From: Erysipelatoclostridium sp. An173
Lineage (GTDB): Bacteria; Bacillota_I; Bacilli_A; Erysipelotrichales; Coprobacillaceae
Reading direction: 5' to 3'
Assembly: GCF_002160495.1 (NCBI RefSeq)
Contig: NZ_NFKR01000002.1
Coordinates: 62,001 to 126,000, forward strand
DNA length: 64,000 nucleotides
Position 1 is the stretch's first letter. Each line of letters opens with the position of its first letter. The translations under genes and the position numbers were made by a program. Under the pieces are notes generated by a model, which saw nothing but the letters and a program-made list of their open reading frames with translations, made no database searches and was not told where the DNA came from. This document shows, one piece after another, positions 1-9,898 of this stretch.

Positions 1-4
1 TTCA

Positions 5-856
5 TTAAATTAAATTATGGCGTTTCATGGCATTGTAGATACCATCATTAGTAATATCATCAGTTACTTCATCGGCAACCGCTTTTAAACCTTCTTTAGC
101 GTTACCAACGGCAATACCAACATTTACATATTCAAGCATTTCTTTATCATTCATGCCATCACCAAAAGCATAAGTATTTTTACGATCAATTCCTAAATGA
201 TTAATTAAAGTTTCAATAGCATTAGCCTTATGAATATTAGGAACTGATAATTCACCACTGTCATCACCAAACATAGGTACTGTACAATGAATAACATTAA
301 ATTCATTTTTGAATTCATTAATAATATCATCAAAAGGAATATTTGGATTTTCTAAAAAACAAGCTTTATTAATATCATCACGGCGTAATTCTTCACCTTC
401 AATCAAAGCATTAATAAAGTGATTTTCTTTACGTTGCCAGCGTTTTCTAGCTTCTAAATCATTTTCGATATCACCATAAATAATACGCTCCAATCTTTTT
501 ACAAGATTTTTACTAGCAAATAAACCACCATTACTTTCAACATAGTAATCAAAATTATTAGCTTCAAAATAATCAACCATATGATTTACAGCCTCTTTAG
601 TAACTTTTTTGTGATAAAGCATGGTATCACCGATTTCAACATAACCGCCACCAGCACCAATAACACCATCAATACCACAATCAAGGATAAAATCATAGAT
701 TTCAGCTTTACTTCTACCAGTACATAAATATACTAGATTTCCTTTAGCTCTAGTTAAAGCAATTGCTTTTTTAGTTGATTCAGGGACATATTCAACCCCA
801 TCAACTCCGGCAACTAAAGTACCGTCAACATCAAAAAATATAATCTTTTTTTCCAT
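5..856 (-). CDS. Cof-type HAD-IIB phosphatase
   Basis: Predicted cytosolic sugar-phosphate or flavin-precursor phosphatase of the HAD superfamily, Cof/YbjI type; the substrate cannot be read from sequence. Motif I is FFDVDGTLV at residues 7-15, with Asp9 and Asp11 as nucleophile and acid/base. The CTGRS segment near residue 46 is typical of the family, and the Mg-binding motif GDGMNDKEM lies near residue 233. The 283-residue length is normal for Cof proteins, with the C2B cap in the middle. It is complete at the window edge, with stop TAA at 5-7. The protein coded at 13085-13924 is a paralogue with the same motifs and a similar C-terminal ending. Confidence 0.9.
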   Translation of the reverse strand: MEKKIIFFDVDGTLVAGVDGVEYVPESTKKAIALTRAKGNLVYLCTGRSKAEIYDFILDCGIDGVIGAGGGYVEIGDTMLYHKKVTKEAVNHMVDYFEANNFDYYVESNGGLFASKNLVKRLERIIYGDIENDLEARKRWQRKENHFINALIEGEELRRDDINKACFLENPNIPFDDIINEFKNEFNVIHCTVPMFGDDSGELSVPNIHKANAIETLINHLGIDRKNTYAFGDGMNDKEMLEYVNVGIAVGNAKEGLKAVADEVTDDITNDGIYNAMKRHNLI

Positions 857-937
857 ATTCTTTCTCCATTATTTATTATTAACATCCTGCATTATATCAT
901 CGTTGTAATTAGAACATTATTATTTTCAAATTATGAA

Positions 938-1849
938 TTAAATTATTTTGCTCATATCAAGTTCTGGTTTTTGATAAGTATTATGATCTTGATAATCAAA
1001 TTGTTTTAAATATTCAATCACCTGATTAGTTAAATATGTTGGTGTTGAAGCCCCAGAACTAACAGCAGCGATTTTTTTGTTTTTAAGCAATTCAATATCA
1101 ATATCATGAACACTTTCAATCATATATGTCTCTTTTAAAGATTTTTCTTTAGCTATATTAGCTAATTTTTTAGTGTTATTGGAATGAGGATCACCAACAA
1201 TAAAGACAATATCAACTTCTTGAGGAATTTTTGCAATAGCTTCCTGACGAATAGTTGTCGCTTGACAGGTTTCTTTAGCGATTGTTAAATTAGGAAGTTT
1301 TTCTTTGGCGTAATTACAAATTTGATAAACATCATATAATGACATTGTAGTCTGGTTAGTAATTACATAATTTTTATTAGGATCTAATTTATCAATATCG
1401 AGATTTTGTTCGATTAAATGAATATGTTTAGGATCAATACCTAATGAACCTTCAGATTCAGGATGACCATTTTTACCAATATATAATACTTCATAATCTT
1501 TAGCTAAATATTCTTTAATTAAATCATGAGTTTTGATTACATCAAGACATGTTGCATCAATAACTTCTAGTTTTTTTTCTTTAGCTTTTTTTATTACTTT
1601 TTCATCAACACCATGAGCAGTGATGATTATCGTACCATGATCAACCTGGTCTAGTAATTCTAATCGTGATGCTCCTTTTTTATCGAGGGTTTTAATACCA
1701 AGATTTTTAAGGGCATCAACAATATACTGGTTATGGACGATCATACCTAAAATATAAACATCTTTTTTATTTGCTTGTTGCTTAGCTATTTGAATAGCTC
1801 TAACAACGCCTTTACAATAGCCTCTTGGACTAATTGGATATACTTTCAT
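938..1849 (-). CDS. ispH: 4-hydroxy-3-methylbut-2-enyl diphosphate reductase IspH
   Basis: Last enzyme of the MEP isoprenoid pathway: an iron-sulfur enzyme that converts HMBPP to IPP and DMAPP. The three cluster-binding cysteines are visible as Cys12 (GYCKGV), Cys101 (DATCLDV) and Cys195 (ETCQATTIRQ). Substrate-binding elements such as TAHGV and the Ser-Asn pair in DPHSNN are also present. The 303-residue length is usual for the family. It lies 17 nt downstream of the YqfQ-like gene on the same strand, so the two are probably cotranscribed. The ribosome site AGGTGA precedes the ATG. ispG, the step before it in the pathway, lies about 3 kb away, as in Bacillus. Confidence 0.96.
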   Translation of the reverse strand: MKVYPISPRGYCKGVVRAIQIAKQQANKKDVYILGMIVHNQYIVDALKNLGIKTLDKKGASRLELLDQVDHGTIIITAHGVDEKVIKKAKEKKLEVIDATCLDVIKTHDLIKEYLAKDYEVLYIGKNGHPESEGSLGIDPKHIHLIEQNLDIDKLDPNKNYVITNQTTMSLYDVYQICNYAKEKLPNLTIAKETCQATTIRQEAIAKIPQEVDIVFIVGDPHSNNTKKLANIAKEKSLKETYMIESVHDIDIELLKNKKIAAVSSGASTPTYLTNQVIEYLKQFDYQDHNTYQKPELDMSKII

Positions 1850-1866
1850 TTAAGTCACCTCGAAAT

Positions 1867-2220
1867 TTATTGTATCATATTTTCAAAGGTGACGTCATTA
1901 TTGTCCTGGTTATTTTCGGTTTTTTGTTTTTCAATCGGAGTAATACTGTTTTCTACTTCATCAAAATCAATATCATTAATATGACTAACTGCATTTATGA
2001 CTCTAAAAGCGTTTTTAGTATTATTGATGATGGGACGAATTTGATATATTAATGGAATAATCTGGTTGATAGTATAGATTGTTCTAGTGGCATAGTGAAT
2101 GGTTTTTCTTAGGTTTTCTTTATTCCTCATTTTTTTGTTGATTGGAAATTGTGGATTCATAGGATACATTTGAGGGTTAAAGTTATTGTAGTAATAATTT
2201 TCATCATAAAATGGATTCAT
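1867..2220 (-). CDS. yqfQ: YqfQ/VrrA-like protein
   Basis: Small protein of unknown function. The first ~25 residues are rich in Tyr, Asn, Pro and Met, as in the Bacillus YqfQ (VrrA) family. A helical stretch with QIIPLIYQIRPIINN follows near residues 55-70, and the tail is acidic. There is no signal peptide or clear transmembrane segment. The family call rests on composition and on position: in Bacillus yqfQ lies between ispH (yqfP) and cshB (yqfR), with nfo (yqfS) next, exactly the neighbours seen here. The start has a good site (GGAGGGATAAA). Confidence is good for being a gene and moderate for the family. Confidence 0.72.
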   Translation of the reverse strand: MNPFYDENYYYNNFNPQMYPMNPQFPINKKMRNKENLRKTIHYATRTIYTINQIIPLIYQIRPIINNTKNAFRVINAVSHINDIDFDEVENSITPIEKQKTENNQDNNDVTFENMIQ

Positions 2221-2356
2221 TTTATCCCTCCTTCTATAATAAGTTATGCATGAGAAAATCTTTTGTGATTGATTTTATTAATAAGTAATTATAGTTGCTT
2301 TTTTATTTTGTTATGATAAAATTAATTGACTTTAAGAAAAGGAGGAATGTTTAAAA

Positions 2357-3727
2357 ATGTGTACATTTAATCAGTTTAAATTAGCGGACTTTTGTAATCA
2401 AGTAATTAATGAACTTGGGTTTAAAAAGCCGACAGCAATTCAAGAAAAAGTAATTCCTTTGATTAAAAAGAATAAAGATGTCATTGGTATTTCACAAACA
2501 GGTACTGGAAAAACTCATGCGTTTTTATTACCGATTATGGATAAAATAGATCCTGAAAAAGATATGGTGCAAGCTGTTATTACTGCACCTACTAGAGAAC
2601 TTGCACAACAAATTTTTGATAATGCTAGATTATTTGAAAAATATAATCCTAAATTACGAGTATCTTTAATTATAGGTGGTAACGATCGTCAAAAGACTAT
2701 TCAAAAATTAACCACGCAACCACATGTTGTAATTGGAACACCAGGAAGAATTAAAGATTTATCATTAGATGAACAAGCATTAAAAATAACTACAGCAGAT
2801 ATTATGGTTATTGATGAAGCTGATATGACGTTTGAATTTGGTTATTTAGAAGATATTGATGCTGTTGCTTCTAAAATGAAAGAAGATTTACAAATGCTGG
2901 TCTTTTCAGCTACTATTCCACAAATTATGCGTCCGTTTTTAAAGAAATATTTAAAAGCACCGGTATTAGTAGAAATAGAAAACCAGACTATTACTAATCA
3001 AAATGTTGAAAATATTTTATTAGCAACTAAACATCATGACCGCTATGATGTTTTAAAGAAAATTATATCATTAATTGATCCTTATATTTGTTTGATTTTT
3101 GCAAATACTCGTGAAGAAGTTGCTGGTATTGCTAAAAGATTACGTGAAGATGGTTTAAAAGTTGGTGAGATTCATGGGGATTTAGAACCACGTGAAAGAA
3201 GACAAATGATGCGTCGAATCAATAATAACGAATTCCAATATATCGTGGCAACTGATATTGCTGCTAGAGGAATCGATATTGATGGGGCCTCACATGTAAT
3301 TAATTATCAGTTACCTAAAGAACCGGATTTCTATATTCATCGTAGTGGTCGCTGTGGACGTGGTAAATATACTGGTATTTGTTATAGTTTATATGATTCT
3401 ACTGATGAAAATAATTTAAAGATCTTAGAGCGTCGTGGTATTGAATTTAAAAATATGGGGATCAAAAATAACAAGTTTGTTGACCTTGGTGAACGTTTAA
3501 AAAGAACTAAACGTGTTAAACAACAAACAGAATTAGAAAAAGAAGTTCAAAAAATTATTCGTCGTCCTCAAAAAGTTAAACCAGGATATAAGAAAAAAAG
3601 AAAAAGAGAAATTGAAAAACTAGTTCGTAAACAAAAACGAGCAATTATTCAAAACGATATTCGTCGTCAGAAAAAAGAACGAGCTAGAGCTGCTCAAATC
3701 GCTAAAAGAAAGGAAGAAGAAATTTAA
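2357..3727 (+). CDS. cshB: DEAD-box RNA helicase CshB-like
   Basis: ATP-dependent RNA helicase, likely acting in cold adaptation, ribosome assembly or mRNA turnover. Motifs in order: Q motif near residue 25 ([11 protein letters not shown]), Walker A QTGTGKT, PTRELA, TPGR, DEAD at 153-156, SAT, and the C-terminal helicase motifs ARGIDI and [10 protein letters not shown] Lys/Arg-rich tail from about residue 385 to 456 is typical of CshB and probably binds RNA. Its last base is shared with the nfo start codon, so translation is coupled. It diverges from the ispH operon. Confidence 0.93.
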   Translation: MCTFNQFKLADFCNQVINELGFKKPTAIQEKVIPLIKKNKDVIGISQTGTGKTHAFLLPIMDKIDPEKDMVQAVITAPTRELAQQIFDNARLFEKYNPKLRVSLIIGGNDRQKTIQKLTTQPHVVIGTPGRIKDLSLDEQALKITTADIMVIDEADMTFEFGYLEDIDAVASKMKEDLQMLVFSATIPQIMRPFLKKYLKAPVLVEIENQTITNQNVENILLATKHHDRYDVLKKIISLIDPYICLIFANTREEVAGIAKRLREDGLKVGEIHGDLEPRERRQMMRRINNNEFQYIVATDIAARGIDIDGASHVINYQLPKEPDFYIHRSGRCGRGKYTGICYSLYDSTDENNLKILERRGIEFKNMGIKNNKFVDLGERLKRTKRVKQQTELEKEVQKIIRRPQKVKPGYKKKRKREIEKLVRKQKRAIIQNDIRRQKKERARAAQIAKRKEEEI

Positions 3728-4587
3728 TGTTAATTGGTAGCCATGTATCAATGTCTGGTAAAGAAATGTTATTAGGCTCAGTTAAAGAGGCTTTATCATA
3801 TGGTGCTAATACTTTTATGTTTTATACTGGAGCACCACAAAATACAGTTAGAAAACCGATTGAACAGCTAAAAATTGCTGAGGCTAAAGCATTGATGGAA
3901 GAAAATAATATTGATATTAATAATATTGTTGTTCATGCGCCATATATTATTAATTTAGCTAATACTATTAAACCTGAAACTTATGAATTAGCGGTAACTT
4001 TCTTAAAAAAAGAAATCGAACGCTGTAAAGTAATTGGAGCTAAAATATTAGTTTTACATCCTGGTTCTCATGTTAAAGCGGGAGTAGAAGCTGGATTAAA
4101 TCAAATTGTAAAAGGTCTAAATGAAGCTACTAAAGATTGTGGAGATGTTAAAATTGCTCTAGAAACAATGGCTGGTAAGGGTAGTGAATGTGGACGTACA
4201 TTTGATGAATTAGAATATATTTTTAATCATGTAGAAGATAATTCATGTCTTGGTTTTTGCTTAGATACTTGTCATATTCATGATGCTGGATATGATTTAA
4301 CAAAATTTGATGATATTTTAAGTGAATTGGATCAAAAAATTGGATTAAATAGATTATTGGTTGTTCATGTAAATGATTCTAAAAATGAACGTGGGGCTCA
4401 TAAAGATCGTCATGAAAATATTGGTTATGGTAAAATTGGTTTTGAAACTTTAAATAAAATTGTTCATCATCCTAAATTAAAAAGTGTTCCTAAGATTTTA
4501 GAAACACCATATAATAATAAAATTGCACCATATAAAGAAGAAATAGAAATGTTTAAGACTCAAACATTTAATCCTAATTTAAAGTAA
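3727..4587 (+). CDS. nfo: Deoxyribonuclease IV (AP endonuclease)
   Basis: Zinc-dependent endonuclease IV that cuts abasic sites in base-excision repair. Metal-binding segments spread through the 286-residue TIM barrel are all present: [46 protein letters not shown], and the RHENIG/ETP segments. The ATG overlaps the helicase stop by one base, so the two form an operon. The 3' end overlaps the end of the convergent DUF2624-like gene by 28 bp. Confidence 0.95.
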   Translation: MLIGSHVSMSGKEMLLGSVKEALSYGANTFMFYTGAPQNTVRKPIEQLKIAEAKALMEENNIDINNIVVHAPYIINLANTIKPETYELAVTFLKKEIERCKVIGAKILVLHPGSHVKAGVEAGLNQIVKGLNEATKDCGDVKIALETMAGKGSECGRTFDELEYIFNHVEDNSCLGFCLDTCHIHDAGYDLTKFDDILSELDQKIGLNRLLVVHVNDSKNERGAHKDRHENIGYGKIGFETLNKIVHHPKLKSVPKILETPYNNKIAPYKEEIEMFKTQTFNPNLK

Positions 4588-4826
4588 GCAGGACAGTTAT
4601 CTAAAAAGTTTTTAATTTTAAGACAAGTCGCAGTACTTGTCTTTTCGCTTATATAATTATAAAGCACTTCATTATAATGACTATCAATTAAAGCATAACG
4701 GTTATTTTGAATTAAATTATAAATAATTAGTAGCTGATCTTCGTCAATATCAATATCCTGACTATAAACTAACTGTTTAAAATTTTTAAAATCTAATGCA
4801 AATAAATCACTATAACAATTATTCAC
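4560..4826 (-). CDS. DUF2624-like small protein (YqfT position)
   Basis: An 88-residue soluble protein of unknown function. In Bacillus the gene after nfo is yqfT, a DUF2624 member. The helical pattern here ([20 protein letters not shown], then a short C-terminal helix) resembles that family, but I call it from pattern and place only. GTG at 4826 is preferred over the in-frame TTG at 4829 because it sits 8 nt after GGAGGT (TTG is only 5 nt away). It lies downstream of ispG on the same strand, beyond that gene's terminator. Its last codons are antisense to the end of nfo. Confidence 0.6.
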   Translation of the reverse strand: MNNCYSDLFALDFKNFKQLVYSQDIDIDEDQLLIIYNLIQNNRYALIDSHYNEVLYNYISEKTSTATCLKIKNFLDNCPAYFKLGLNV

Positions 4827-4862
4827 CAATAGTTACCTCCTTTATATAATATATGCACCAAA

Positions 4863-4892
4863 TAAAAAAGTAGTACTAAAAAGCACTACTTA
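4863..4892 (-). terminator. Terminator of ispG
   Basis: On the minus strand a 9-bp stem with one G-U pair (AAGTAGTGC / GTACTACTT) and a TTTTTA loop is followed by six T. The stem begins inside the ispG stop region. Confidence 0.75.
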
Positions 4893-5941
4893 ATCATCAA
4901 TAAAATTTCTTTTTTCAATTCTTCAACCATATCACTTTGTTTAACTTTACGAATAATTTCACCTTTTTTAATTAATAACCCTTCATTAACACCACCGGCA
5001 ATACCAATATCAGCATGTTTAGCTTCACCAGGGCCATTTACAGCACAACCCATGATGGCTACTGTAATATCGGCATTGATAGTATTTAAAAAATCTTCAA
5101 TTTCTTTAGCGACAGGAATTAAATCATATTGAATTCGGCCGCAAGTTGGACAAGATACTAAAGTAGGAACGTTTTTAATTAATCCTAATTCTTTTAAAAG
5201 TGTTTTTGCAACCTTGATTTCTTCAACTGGGCTATCACTTAAAGAAACTCTGATTGTATTACCAATTCCTTGATATAACAATGTTCCAATTCCTAAACTT
5301 GACTTAATTGTACCACTTAACTTTGTTCCAGCTTCAGTAACTCCTAAATGTAGTGGATAGTCAAATGTTTCGCTGGCAAGTTTATAGGCTTCGATAGTTA
5401 GTAAAGTGCTTGATGATTTTAATGAAATGCAAATATCGTGGAAATCAAGACTTTCTAAAATTTCAACGTGTTTTTTAGCGCTTTCAATCATTCCTTCGGC
5501 GGTTGGTTTACCGTATTTGGTTAAGATGTCTTTTTCTAAAGAACCGCCATTAACACCAATTCTAATGGGAATATGGTGTTCTTTACATGCGGTAACTACT
5601 TGTTTTACTTTATCGATTGAACCAATGTTACCAGGATTGATTCTAATTTTGTCGATACCTGATTCAATCGCTTGTAAGGCTAGACGATAATCAAAATGAA
5701 TATCAGCAACTAGAGGGACATCGACTCTATTTTTAATATCTTTGATTGCCAGGGCATCACGTTGATCTAATACAGCTAGGCGGACTAATTGACAGCCAGC
5801 AGCTGTTAAATCCTGGATTTGTTTTACCGTTGCTTCTACATCGTGAGTTTTAGTATTGGTCATTGATTGAATGATGACATCATTATTACCACCGATTGTA
5901 AGATTACCAACTTTAATTGATCTTGTTTCTTCTCTTTTCAT
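4886..5941 (-). CDS. ispG: (E)-4-hydroxy-3-methylbut-2-enyl-diphosphate synthase IspG
   Basis: Penultimate MEP-pathway enzyme: a 4Fe-4S protein that converts the cyclic diphosphate MEcPP to HMBPP, the substrate of IspH. The N-terminal TIM barrel starts with QSMTNT. The C-terminal cluster domain shows the expected cysteines in SCPTCGR near residue 262 and [10 protein letters not shown] near residue 300, with a conserved Glu in the last motif. The 351-residue length is normal. It starts at ATG 5941 after GGAGGAATT and ends in the stem of its own terminator. Confidence 0.96.
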   Translation of the reverse strand: MKREETRSIKVGNLTIGGNNDVIIQSMTNTKTHDVEATVKQIQDLTAAGCQLVRLAVLDQRDALAIKDIKNRVDVPLVADIHFDYRLALQAIESGIDKIRINPGNIGSIDKVKQVVTACKEHHIPIRIGVNGGSLEKDILTKYGKPTAEGMIESAKKHVEILESLDFHDICISLKSSSTLLTIEAYKLASETFDYPLHLGVTEAGTKLSGTIKSSLGIGTLLYQGIGNTIRVSLSDSPVEEIKVAKTLLKELGLIKNVPTLVSCPTCGRIQYDLIPVAKEIEDFLNTINADITVAIMGCAVNGPGEAKHADIGIAGGVNEGLLIKKGEIIRKVKQSDMVEELKKEILLMIK

Positions 5942-6163
5942 AATTCCTCCAATTTATATAAATCTAAATGATAATTTTTTACCGATTTAGCTTAATTTTT
6001 TTGATTTTGCTTAAATTTATTATATCATATCCTTTTAGGTTATAAAATATTTGTTTATTTAGTTAATTAAAGAAAAAAAGATAATGAAATTTTACAATAA
6101 TTATGTTAAAATCTTTTCGTTTTATAAAAATTAAGTAAAAATATGGTTGAAAAGAGGTTCGAA

Positions 6164-7585
6164 ATGGAAATTAATAAGGAAGAGAAAGTTACGTCTGTAA
6201 GTACAGAAAATATTTACAAACTAAATGGTCGAGTACCTTTAAAAAAGGCTATTCCTTTTGGGTTACAACACGTTCTAGCAATGTTTGTTGCTAATCTGGC
6301 ACCAGTAATGATCGTTTGTGGTGCGGCCGTTGTAAGAGGAACTGGAGAGCATTTAACTTCAGCAGAGATTACTTCGCTATTACAATGTGCGATGTTTGCA
6401 GCCGGGATAGGAACTTGCATGCAATTATATCCAATTTGGAAAATTGGTTCTAAATTACCAATTGTTATGGGTGTTAGCTTCACGTTTTTAGGAAGTTTAT
6501 TAGTAATTTGTACAAATCCACAACTTGGATATGAAGGTATGATTGGAGCTGTTATTTTAGGTGGTATCTTTGAAGGTTTAGTAGGGCTTAGTGCTAAGTA
6601 CTGGAAACGCTTTTTAACACCGGTAGTATCAGCCTGCGTAGTAATTGCTATTGGGCTTTCATTATTATCTGTTGGTATGGATTCATGGGGTGGTGGAACA
6701 AACGCTCAGGATTTTGGGGCCTGGTATCATTTATTTGTAGGGGCTTTTACTTTAATTGTCTGTCTTGTTTCACGTTATTTATTAAAAGGTGTTTACAAAA
6801 ACTTAAATATTCTAGTTGGATTGGTTTTTGGTTATTTATTATCAATTGTTTTTACAGTAGCTGATATTGCACCAATGGTTGATTTTTCAGGGATTTCCAA
6901 AACAATTCAGGAAGTAGGGTATTTTAGTATTCCTAAACTAGTTTTCTTTACAAGCCATCAGCCGGTTTTTGATTTAGGAGCATTTTTTACGATTGCTATT
7001 GTCTTTTTAGTATCAGCAGCAGAAACAACAGGGGCAACTACTGCTGTTTGTAAAGGGGCTTTAGATCGTGACATAAAGATGGAAGAATTACAAGGTTCAC
7101 TTGCTGTTGATGGTTTTTCAAGTGCAATTTCTGGATGCTTTGGATGTTTACCATTAACATCTTTCAGTCAAAATGTTGGTTTGGTTACAATGACTAGAGT
7201 AATTAATCGTTTTACAATTTTTGTTGGGGCGGTAATTTTAATTCTAGCTTCATTATTCCCACCACTAGGAGCTTTCTTTAATTCGTTACCACAAGCTGTT
7301 CTAGGCGGGTGTACAGTAATGATGTTTGGTTCAATTATGTATGAAGGAATTAAGATGCTTAAAGATAACGAATTTGATGATCGTACGATGATCATAGTAT
7401 CTTTATCTTTTTGTATCGGAGTTGGATTAACTCAAACTTCAGGAAATTTCTTTGCTGCTTTCCCATCAGTTGTTGGTGATATCTTTAATGGTAATGCTGT
7501 AGCAGGGGTATTTGTTGTATCATTGCTTTTAAGCTTATTTTTACCAAAAGAGAAAAAAGAAAAGCAAGAAAATAAAAAAGCTTAA
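6164..7585 (+). CDS. Xanthine/uracil (NCS2) permease
   Basis: Membrane nucleobase transporter, 473 residues, with about 12-14 hydrophobic segments. It opens with PFGLQHVLAMFVANLAPVMI, the NCS2 signature, and has the conserved SAAETTGATTAV segment near residue 290. It resembles the PbuX/UraA group; specificity for xanthine, guanine or uracil is not clear. ATG 6164 is chosen over ATG 6143 because AAGAGGT lies 6 nt before it and nothing suitable precedes the earlier codon. No purine riboswitch is visible in the 220-bp leader. A terminator follows. Confidence 0.88.
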   Translation: MEINKEEKVTSVSTENIYKLNGRVPLKKAIPFGLQHVLAMFVANLAPVMIVCGAAVVRGTGEHLTSAEITSLLQCAMFAAGIGTCMQLYPIWKIGSKLPIVMGVSFTFLGSLLVICTNPQLGYEGMIGAVILGGIFEGLVGLSAKYWKRFLTPVVSACVVIAIGLSLLSVGMDSWGGGTNAQDFGAWYHLFVGAFTLIVCLVSRYLLKGVYKNLNILVGLVFGYLLSIVFTVADIAPMVDFSGISKTIQEVGYFSIPKLVFFTSHQPVFDLGAFFTIAIVFLVSAAETTGATTAVCKGALDRDIKMEELQGSLAVDGFSSAISGCFGCLPLTSFSQNVGLVTMTRVINRFTIFVGAVILILASLFPPLGAFFNSLPQAVLGGCTVMMFGSIMYEGIKMLKDNEFDDRTMIIVSLSFCIGVGLTQTSGNFFAAFPSVVGDIFNGNAVAGVFVVSLLLSLFLPKEKKEKQENKKA

Positions 7586-7594
7586 AAATGATAT

Positions 7595-7637
7595 GATCCC
7601 ACTAAAGTAGATAATATCTATGATGGTGGGATTTTTT
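7595..7637 (+). terminator. Terminator after the NCS2 permease
   Basis: ATCCCAC at 7596-7602 pairs with GTGGGAT at 7626-7632, followed by a T run. Confidence 0.7.
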
Positions 7638-7666
7638 GATAAAATAGTTTAAAAATAATAAAATTA

Positions 7667-7696
7667 ATCCCCAATTAGTATGATCTAATTGGGGAA
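7667..7696 (-). terminator. Terminator of pepF
   Basis: An 11-bp perfect stem (TCCCCAATTAG / CTAATTGGGGA, 7668-7678 and 7685-7695) lies just past the pepF stop. The T tract on the minus side is weak (ATTAATTTTA). Confidence 0.6.
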
Positions 7697-7700
7697 TTTT

Positions 7701-9473
7701 CTAAGCTTTTTTTAATGTTTCAAATTGATTTAATAAACTTTCAAAATAAGCAAAAGCATCTTCATAGATTTGATCATCTAGAGGATCAACACCAGCTGTT
7801 TTTAATAAGTCAACTGGAGCTTTGCTGCCACCTGATCTTAAGAAATTTAGATAGTCATCAACTTGCTTTTGATCACCGTTTAAAATTCTTTTAACGATTG
7901 CTAGAGCAACAGTCATTCCTAATGTATATTTATAAACGTAATAATCATAGTAGAAATGAGGAACATAATAACAAGACCAGCCTGTTAATTCATCTAATGT
8001 AACATCAGGACCGTAATATTCTTGATTTAATTTAGCATATAAATCAGTAATTACTTTTGAAGATAATGGTTCATTATTTTCAGCCATAGTATGAAGTTTA
8101 TATTCAAAATCAGCGAACATTGGCTGTCTAAAGATTAAACCAACACAGTTTTCTAATTGCTCATAGATAAAATAAGCTTTTTCATCATCGGTTTTGGCAT
8201 TATTGATCATATAATTGATCAATAAAGTTTCATTTACTGTTGATGCTACTTCAGCAACAAAGATGCGATAATTAGCATTTACAAACTCTTGATTATGGTT
8301 TGACAAATAACTATGAGCACTATGACCTAATTCATGAATTAAAGTTGAAAGTGAATTATAATCACCGATAAAATTCATTAAAATAAAAGGATTAGAATCA
8401 TAGCAGCCACTAGAGTAAGCACCTATTCTTTTACCAGTTGTTGGATAGAAATCAATCCAGCGTTCTTGACGGGCTTTATCAATTATTTCTAAGTATTCTT
8501 TACCAAATGGTTTTAAACATTCCTTGATGATCGTAAAGCATTGATCAATAGTATATTTTTTATTGATTGAAGAAACTAAAGGAATATTTAAATCATAATT
8601 GTATATTGTATCCATCTGTAAGATTTCTTTTTTTAGACGATTATAACGATGGAATAGATGACGATATTTTACATTAGCACTTTCAAGTACTTTAAAGAAT
8701 AAATCACTTGGAACATCATCATCAAAAACACTAGCTTCCAATGAATTAGCGAATTTTCTTACATCAGCATAAAAAGCATCTTTTTTCATAACGCCTGAAA
8801 GAGTTTGGGCAAAAACGTTTTCAAAGCGGCGATATTCTTTAAAGAAATTTGTATAAGCCTGCTTACGAACTTCAGGATTTTTACTTTTTAAAAATTTATT
8901 TAAAGTAGCATTATTTAATGTTTTCTTTTTACCGTTTTCTTCAACATCTTCAAATTCCAATCTTAAAGCATCGAAGACCTGACTTGAAGTATCTGAAATA
9001 CTATCGACTTTAGCTAGTAGTTCTTCTTGTTCTTTTGGTAATATATGTTGTTTATATGAAAGTAAAGAATGAATCTTATAGCTATATTTTTGTAACTTTG
9101 GATCTTTTATATAGGTTAAGACTTTTTCTTCGTTTTCAATAATTTCATTATCGACAAAAGAAATTTGTACTGAAGAGGCTTCTAAAATACCCATAATACT
9201 AGCCATCATGGTTTGATAAGTTTGATTGTTTGGTTCAACATCACAGTTTAAATGAGCAAAACAGTATAATTTATTGATAATGCGTTCGACTTGATCTTTT
9301 AAAGTCATAAAATTATAAAAACTATCAATACTATTAGTGATTTTATTTTTGAAGCTAACAAGATCATTTATTAATGATTTAGCTTTTTCTAGATCTTGGT
9401 AAAAAGCTTGATCACTAGAATAGATGGTACTTAAATCCCAGGTATCTTTAATATCGATATCTTTTCGTTCCAT
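7701..9473 (-). CDS. pepF: Oligoendopeptidase F (M3B metallopeptidase)
   Basis: Cytosolic zinc peptidase that degrades oligopeptides. The zinc site HELGH lies at residues 380-384 (His380, Glu381, His384), and the third ligand is expected in the VAEVASTVNE segment some 25 residues later. The N-terminal helical PepF domain and the 590-residue length fit the family. The start ATG follows GGAG. It stands alone between two terminators, so it is probably monocistronic. Confidence 0.94.
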   Translation of the reverse strand: MERKDIDIKDTWDLSTIYSSDQAFYQDLEKAKSLINDLVSFKNKITNSIDSFYNFMTLKDQVERIINKLYCFAHLNCDVEPNNQTYQTMMASIMGILEASSVQISFVDNEIIENEEKVLTYIKDPKLQKYSYKIHSLLSYKQHILPKEQEELLAKVDSISDTSSQVFDALRLEFEDVEENGKKKTLNNATLNKFLKSKNPEVRKQAYTNFFKEYRRFENVFAQTLSGVMKKDAFYADVRKFANSLEASVFDDDVPSDLFFKVLESANVKYRHLFHRYNRLKKEILQMDTIYNYDLNIPLVSSINKKYTIDQCFTIIKECLKPFGKEYLEIIDKARQERWIDFYPTTGKRIGAYSSGCYDSNPFILMNFIGDYNSLSTLIHELGHSAHSYLSNHNQEFVNANYRIFVAEVASTVNETLLINYMINNAKTDDEKAYFIYEQLENCVGLIFRQPMFADFEYKLHTMAENNEPLSSKVITDLYAKLNQEYYGPDVTLDELTGWSCYYVPHFYYDYYVYKYTLGMTVALAIVKRILNGDQKQVDDYLNFLRSGGSKAPVDLLKTAGVDPLDDQIYEDAFAYFESLLNQFETLKKA

Positions 9474-9499
9474 TTAATTTTCTCCTTTTTTAATAAAAT

Positions 9500-9526
9500 A
9501 AAAACCCTATCATTAGATAGAGTTTA
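9500..9526 (-). terminator. Terminator of rpsT
   Basis: On the minus strand AAACTCTATC pairs with GATAGGGTTT (one G-U pair) around the rpsT stop codon, followed by TTTATTTTATT. Confidence 0.7.
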
Positions 9527-9773
9527 CCAGCTTAGCTAGTCTTGATTTTTGTCTTCTTGCATAATTCTTGTGATGAATTCCTTTAGATACAGAAGCATCT
9601 AATTTTGATGCAGCAACATTGTATGCAGCAACTGCACCTTCTTTATTTCCAGCTTCAACTTCTGCTAATACTTTTTTGATTGCAGTTTTTAAAGCTGATT
9701 TATATGAATGATTTTTTGCTCTTTTTAGATTATCGTTTTTATAACGTTTAATTTGTTGTTTCATATTTGCCAT
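9513..9773 (-). CDS. rpsT: 30S ribosomal protein S20
   Basis: An 86-residue, strongly basic helical protein that binds 16S rRNA in the small subunit. The N-terminus MANMKQQIKRYKNDN and the C-terminal KGIHHKNYARRQKSRLAKLV are typical of S20. It diverges from gpr, the same neighbour as in Bacillus. The ribosome site is GAGGTGAAAG before ATG 9773. Confidence 0.96.
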   Translation of the reverse strand: MANMKQQIKRYKNDNLKRAKNHSYKSALKTAIKKVLAEVEAGNKEGAVAAYNVAASKLDASVSKGIHHKNYARRQKSRLAKLVNSI

Positions 9774-9898
9774 GATCTTTCACCTCGCTTTTTTTCTTGC
9801 CCATTCATTATATATAAATAATTGGATAAATGCAACTTTTTTTTGATTTTGAGCGATTAAAATTTAGTGATTAGGCAATATTTAAAACAGGTGATATG

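Noticed and set aside
1775-2052. Two plus-strand frames near ispH and yqfQ
   Set aside because: Antisense to well-supported genes, without ribosome sites.
5942-6163. Purine riboswitch before the nucleobase permease
   Set aside because: No conserved three-way-junction core or loop sequences were found in the leader.
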